Below are positions 59,080-64,000 of a DNA stretch of 64,000 nucleotides, one piece after another. Origin of the DNA: Leptobrachium leishanense. Its lineage: Eukaryota; Chordata; Amphibia; Anura; Megophryidae. The first letter of the stretch is position 1; the number at the start of each line of letters is the position of its first letter. The notes under the pieces are model-generated. The model was given only the letters and a program-made list of their open reading frames with translations. It was not told the DNA's origin and did no database searches. Where the stretch lies: assembly GCA_009667805.1 (NCBI GenBank), contig CM019072.1, positions 38,495,519 to 38,559,518 on the forward strand, read 5' to 3'. A program made the translations under genes and the position numbers.

Positions 59080-60830
59080 AGGGCAATAAATGAGATTAAA
59101 AGCCTCCACATAGCAAATAATAGAATTTATTATTGCAGAAGTCTTTAACACATCCCAGCAATTCAAATAACTGCATCACAGAGCCCATGTGCTACAATCC
59201 CCATATGCAGCACATAACTCTAGGTAAAACCTGCAAATCACATATGCAATTTCTCATTTTTTTTGCATCCTTGGTCTGTTTTCACACAGGACCCTCCAAT
59301 CAAAGCAATGCCATACTAGATGTATCCCTGTTTGCATTCATTGCTGTTCTGTGTATCACTTAGGCCTGGTTCTGATGATTCTCTTATCTGTGTACCAACC
59401 TCTGTTTGTCTGACATAATCTCCTGGTTCTTGATCCCTGGCATACGGCTGTCATAGTACCCTAGTGACAAGACCCTCTTGCATTCCTCTGACTATCTCTT
59501 GTTATCCCTGGTTTTATGGGCTAATTTGTCCACAATACTTTTCAATGCGAAAATGTGTATATTTGAATGTGAAAGGGTTAATATGTTCCTCCCCATTCAG
59601 TTTAGTATGATAATCTCTGTGCAAAATGATTAGACAATCAGCTTTCCACCTCTTTAGCAGACGTACATTGGCTTTCCTTTACTTTGAGCTTTTTTGGCAA
59701 CCACCCAGTTGAAGTTGGATAGGACTGGTAGATAAACTGCCTCTAGACTGATTGTATATCATGAATTGGTTTTTACTTTATTATATACGTAAAGTTTATA
59801 ATTTTGGAAAATATTCACACACCCCAGCAATTCAGAGAACTGCTTTACAGACCTCATGTGCTACTTTCCCCATATGCAGCGAGGAACTCTGGGAAGGACA
59901 TGTGAATGAAGACCACAATTTCCCACTTTTTTTGCATCCTGGGTCTGTTTTAACACCGAACCCTCCTTGCCAGTGCAATGCCATACTAGATGGCTTTTTT
60001 TTAGCAAAGGTGAGGTTACGCATCGAGCCACAGCCACTCCTGGACAGCTGTTACAGCCGGCTTATTATGCCCTCATCAGCAGGAGGTAGGCCGTGACTCT
60101 TTTCTATTTGATGCTTAACCTGTAGGGCTCATTTACGTTAGGGTGGATGGCAAAAAGTGAGATTAAAAGTCTCCACATAGCAAATAATAAAGTTTATAAT
60201 TGTGGAAGAGATTTAAACATCCAAGCATTTCATAGAACTGCTTTACAGATCTCATGTGTTACATTCCCCATATGCATCAAGGAACTCTGCTTATGCTGCA
60301 GATGGGGAATGTAGCACATGAGCTCTGTAAAGCAGTTCTCTGAATTGCTGGGATGTGTAAATCTCTTCTACAATTATAAACTTTATTATTTGCTATGTGG
60401 AGGCTTTTAATCTCACTTTTTGCCCTCCACCATAAATTAAATGAGTATATATGCAACTGGTCACGGCCTATCTCCTGCTGATGAGAGTACACAATAAGCC
60501 CGAAGCAGCTGTACAGGAGTGGCTGTGACCTCTTGCATATACTTGATCTTTGCTAAAACAAAAGCCATCTAGTGTGGAATGGCATTAATTAGAGGGGTCT
60601 CTGTTAAAACAGACTCCGGATGCAAAAAAATTAAATTGCAAACGTCATTTGCATGTCTTACCCAGAGTTCCATGCTGCACATGGGGAATGTAGCACATGA
60701 GCTCTGTGAAGCAGTTCTCTGAATTGCTGGGATGTGTAAATGATGTCTGCAATAATAAATATTATTATTTGCAGTGTGAATGCTTTTAAACAATTTTTTT
60801 GCCCTCCACCACAACTTAAATAAGTGTGTG
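59080..60830. repeat. Cluster of a dispersed repeat in agrp intron 1
   Basis: At least four copies on both strands (59080-59340, 59800-60010, 60140-60460, 60600-60800) share CCAGCAATTCAGAGAACTGC, TGTGCTACATTCCCCATATG and GGGTCTGTTTTAACA. Another copy lies at 61730-62020. Terminal repeats could not be fixed. Parts face each other as inverted pairs at 60180-60420. Confidence 0.75.
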
Positions 60831-61306
60831 TATATATATATATGTATATATACATACACACTGTATATACACAGTGATTGTATTTATATATATCAAACAC
60901 AAAAATATTAATAAAAGACCATGTGACGTTTAACATATTCCATTGCATAAAAATTTAATATATTGCAACTTCTACACAATCAGTTTTTTTAACCACTTGA
61001 TCACTTGATAAATATTGCTGTTAATGCCATTTCAATTGATCTCTAAAAACTATATCCTGATTATCCTTGAGTGTGAGCTGATTTGCAGTCAGTTCAATAA
61101 GCAAGTGATAAGCAAAAGCTATATCTGTATCACATAACTAAAATATATTGAAAAAGACACAGATAAAGTTTTATATCAAAGTTTCAATTCATTTTATCAC
61201 ATTATTTCTTAGACCTTTTGTACATTAGTTATTTGGCTAACTATTTAGAAATTTTAGATTTACATAAAATAAATCAATAGCATGGGTAGAAAGGAGATTA
61301 ACTTAC

Positions 61307-61353
61307 GTATTTGATGAGAATATGCCTGCAGTTCAACCCGGAGATGAACAGGG
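61307..61353 (-). other. agrp: agrp non-coding first exon (predicted)
   Basis: About 30 bases below a TATA box, the sequence runs to the strong donor AAATAC|GTAAGT at 61306. It has no ATG. Mammalian AGRP also has a non-coding first exon. The 5' edge is estimated from the TATA position; splicing to 56138 gives intron 1 of 5.2 kb. Confidence 0.7.
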
Positions 61354-61377
61354 ATCCTGATTCCTGACAGAATTGGC

Positions 61378-61385
61378 TTTATATA
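61378..61385 (-). promoter_or_regulatory. agrp: agrp TATA box
   Basis: TATATAAA on the minus strand, followed by G, fits the TATAWAAR consensus. A forkhead core (TGTTTAT, 61455-61461) lies about 70 bp further upstream. Confidence 0.7.
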
Positions 61386-62037
61386 GGCAAGGCTGAGTGA
61401 TGCATTTTACTGATGTTGACAGACAAATCAAGTAGGAGGGTCCTATTACTTCAAATAAACAATGTATTAAAACTCTTTTTTACGCTACTCGGAATTCTAT
61501 TTTTCATTATTTTCGAATGGTGTTAAATCCCCAGATTTTAGTCTACTGTGGTTTATTCCTCACTCACCGTGAAGAGCTCATTGAATACAGTGCTCATTGG
61601 GTTTGCTATTATTGCTGTCATTTCATTGCACATTTTTCCCATCAAATGTAGAATTACATGTTGATATATTCAATTTGTTTGTTTTTTTATTTGCTAAATG
61701 TTCATATATATATATACTTGTGCAAATGGCTTCTGCAACAATATCACAGCAATTCAAAGAACTGCATCCCAGAGCTCCTGTGCTACATTCCCCATATGCA
61801 GTAAGGAATTCCGGGTAGGACATGCAAATGACACCTGTCTCACTTTTATGCATCCTGGCTCTGTTATTACCCAGAATTCCTTGCTGCATATGGGGAATGT
61901 AGCACAGGAGCTCTGGGATGAAGTTATTTGAATTGCTGTGATGTGCAAATGGCTTCTGCAATAATAAGCATAATTAATTATTGCGTGGTGGGTTTTTATC
62001 TCACTTTTTGTCCTCCACGACAACCCTTGTAAGAGAT

Positions 62038-62068
<31 letters not shown>

Positions 62069-63479
62069 TATTTTTGCTATGAAATAAGCTAGATAACTGC
62101 TTTGAATAACAGAACAGTTTTATTGACCGCTCGACTTATAAACCAAATACATAATAAGTATGGGGGGGGGGGTCATTATTACCAGTGATATGTGTATATA
62201 TTTATTAATTTAATGCTTTTTAAAACTGTCAGCTGGCTAGTAAATTTAGTTAATTAGTAACTTTTTCCCATGTGGTGGTTCGTTCCACTATAATTCAGAC
62301 GACCTAATGAAAAGTCGATGAATCGCTGTTGAAAACAGATGTATGAGTGTAATACACACTGGTGAAATGTTACAAACATTTTCACTATACAAGATCTTAT
62401 TTCCTTTCATCTCCAGTTAATTGTTTATGAAATAAAAAACTGGAACAAAGTGACATGTTTAATAACTTAGAACAGGGGTCAGCCACCCTGTTTTGGAACT
62501 GGATCACCTGTGTTGCAGTGCTAGTTTTGCAGAGCCTCTTGGGAAATGTAGTTCCAAAACACCTGGTGGGTGTTTATTATCATTGACTTATAATATGTTG
62601 TTTTTGAAACAGAAATAACCAAGTTACTCTGTGCCTCCCACATATAGTGACTGAGAATGAATCACATGACACTTATCTGTAAAAACATATGTATCAGAGC
62701 ACAATTCAGCAATGGAGGTGATTAATCACTTTAATCCCCTGATGTTTGTTTTGAATTGTTCTCTTTGGTTTATGTCGATAACCTATTATATCCATGAAGA
62801 AACATACATCAGACAGGATCATAAATCTGTTTTCCTATGTTATTTGTGTGATGATTCAATGGAAACCTGATCAGAAGAGCGGCTTTTACAAAAACATTTC
62901 TTCCTTGTACAAATAACCTGTTTATTTGTTGCTTTGACCCCAGATTGATTGTTGCGTTTATAAAACATCAGTTAGTGGAAATGAAGGAAAGTGGTTTATA
63001 ATTTAGACTATTAAGTTTAGAACATGCTCCATCCATGTGTTTACTAAACATCTAGTAAGTATCACATCCGGTTTCATATTGAGATTTTCATATTTATTTT
63101 TTATTGCACTTTATAATTGCATTATATTTATTATCTGTTAGTATGAAATAGCTGACATTAAGCACTTTATTATTCATTCATTCTTTCTTCATTCATTCAT
63201 CCATTTATTAACATTTCATGATTCGAAATGCATGTGCTTAGAATAGAAGCATAGAATGAGCCGCAGGTAAACACCAGTTATTCCATTTAGCGTCTTTATT
63301 ATGAAACCTGAAGCACATTTTACTTCTTCAGGAAACATTCATAAAAACCCTCCTGGACTATTACCCTTTATCTAAAGTATTTTTTACTTATATCAACCTG
63401 TAGTATATTCCTTCTAAGGTTTCTCATTCTAATAATAACAAAATAATCATTTTTAAAAAGGGGTTTTAATCGCTTATAA
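61386..63479. other. agrp upstream region
   Basis: No gene seen. It contains one copy of the CCAGCAATTC-type repeat (61730-62020), an (AT)n tract (62035-62070), a G-run at 62163 and a worn dispersed repeat at 62465-62580 (GGGAAATGTAGTTCCAAAA). Confidence 0.6.
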
Positions 63480-63645
63480 CAGGCCTCAAAATTTCAAGTC
63501 CTGAGTTACTAGCCAGGCCTTAAGAGTTACTCGCCACTAGTTGCCCCACCTAACCTCTATCCAGCATGGCCTCTGCATTCCCACTCGCCCTCATGTAATT
63601 TCCACTCGCCAAATGTGAGCAGGCGAGTGGAAATTTTGAGGCCTG
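63480..63645. mobile_element. Complete 166-bp hAT-like MITE
   Basis: Ends CAGGCCTCAAAATTTC and GAAATTTTGAGGCCTG are perfect inverted copies. The exact 8-bp duplication GCTTATAA flanks it (63472-63479 and 63646-63653). The remaining DNA to 64000 is AT-rich with no gene seen. Confidence 0.95.
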
Positions 63646-64000
63646 GCTTATAACGTTGTTGAAGGTATCTATCAGTTATTCATTTTTTCAACTCAATTTT
63701 TAAAATATACATATTATCATCACATTATCACATCCAGAGAGGATTTACATCATCTTGTAAATAATTAAAATATAAATTTAGGAATAAAGCAATATATATT
63801 TAAAAAAAGAAATCTCATGGTTTCATAATTATTTGGGAGGAAATTTTTATGGTGTTCATTTGTGCCTTAAATATATTCAATGTACTTTCAAATGGAAACA
63901 ACATACCCACTAGGATGTCCCTTCAATGTAGATTAACTCCAGCATTTCAAATATCTAGATCCAAACCGAAACAGAGGAATGCATCATATAAAAAGTGTCT

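Overview
This is a vertebrate chromosome window, most likely from a frog with a repeat-rich genome. It holds spliced genes with GT-AG introns, CR1 and L1-type LINEs, Tc1 transposons, hAT, piggyBac and Harbinger MITEs, and T2-type MITEs with TTAAAGG(R)(R) ends, which are typical of Xenopus and other anurans. More than half of the window is mobile or tandem-repeat DNA. Nearly all long open frames are stop-free minisatellites or transposon fossils.

Two real genes can be recognised, both on the minus strand. The first coding exon of atp6v0d1 (V-ATPase V0 subunit d1) is at 26568-26697, with an E-box-rich promoter above it. The rest of that gene must lie beyond position 1, so intron 1 exceeds 26 kb. 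A complete agrp gene (agouti-related neuropeptide, melanocortin-receptor antagonist) spans about 52888-61353. It has a TATA box, a non-coding first exon and three coding exons whose phases agree, giving a 148-residue precursor with the ten-cysteine agouti domain. The order and orientation agrp -> atp6v0d1 match the mammalian arrangement, which supports both calls.

Layout. 1-26.5 kb: atp6v0d1 intron 1, filled with nested transposons: a CR1 LINE split by an L1-like LINE that itself carries a piggyBac and a hAT MITE; hAT MITEs with private minisatellites; two broken Tc1 elements; and a 2.1-kb C-rich minisatellite next to exon 1. 26.5-27.1 kb: exon 1 and promoter. 27.1-40.8 kb: satellites and stacked hAT elements whose target-site duplications reveal insertion order; one contains a foldback insertion with a well-formed hammerhead ribozyme. 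40.8-46.1 kb: a 5.3-kb ZBED-type hAT transposon with perfect 8-bp target duplications and a lightly damaged transposase. 46.3-48.8 kb: three MITEs nested in each other. 48.8-52.9 kb: AT-rich spacer. 52.9-61.4 kb: agrp with MITEs in its introns. 61.4-64 kb: agrp upstream DNA.

How the parts relate: the two host genes are functionally unrelated (a proton pump subunit and an appetite/pigment peptide) and are linked only by ancient synteny. All coordinates and splice sites were read by eye; no alignment or database search was run.
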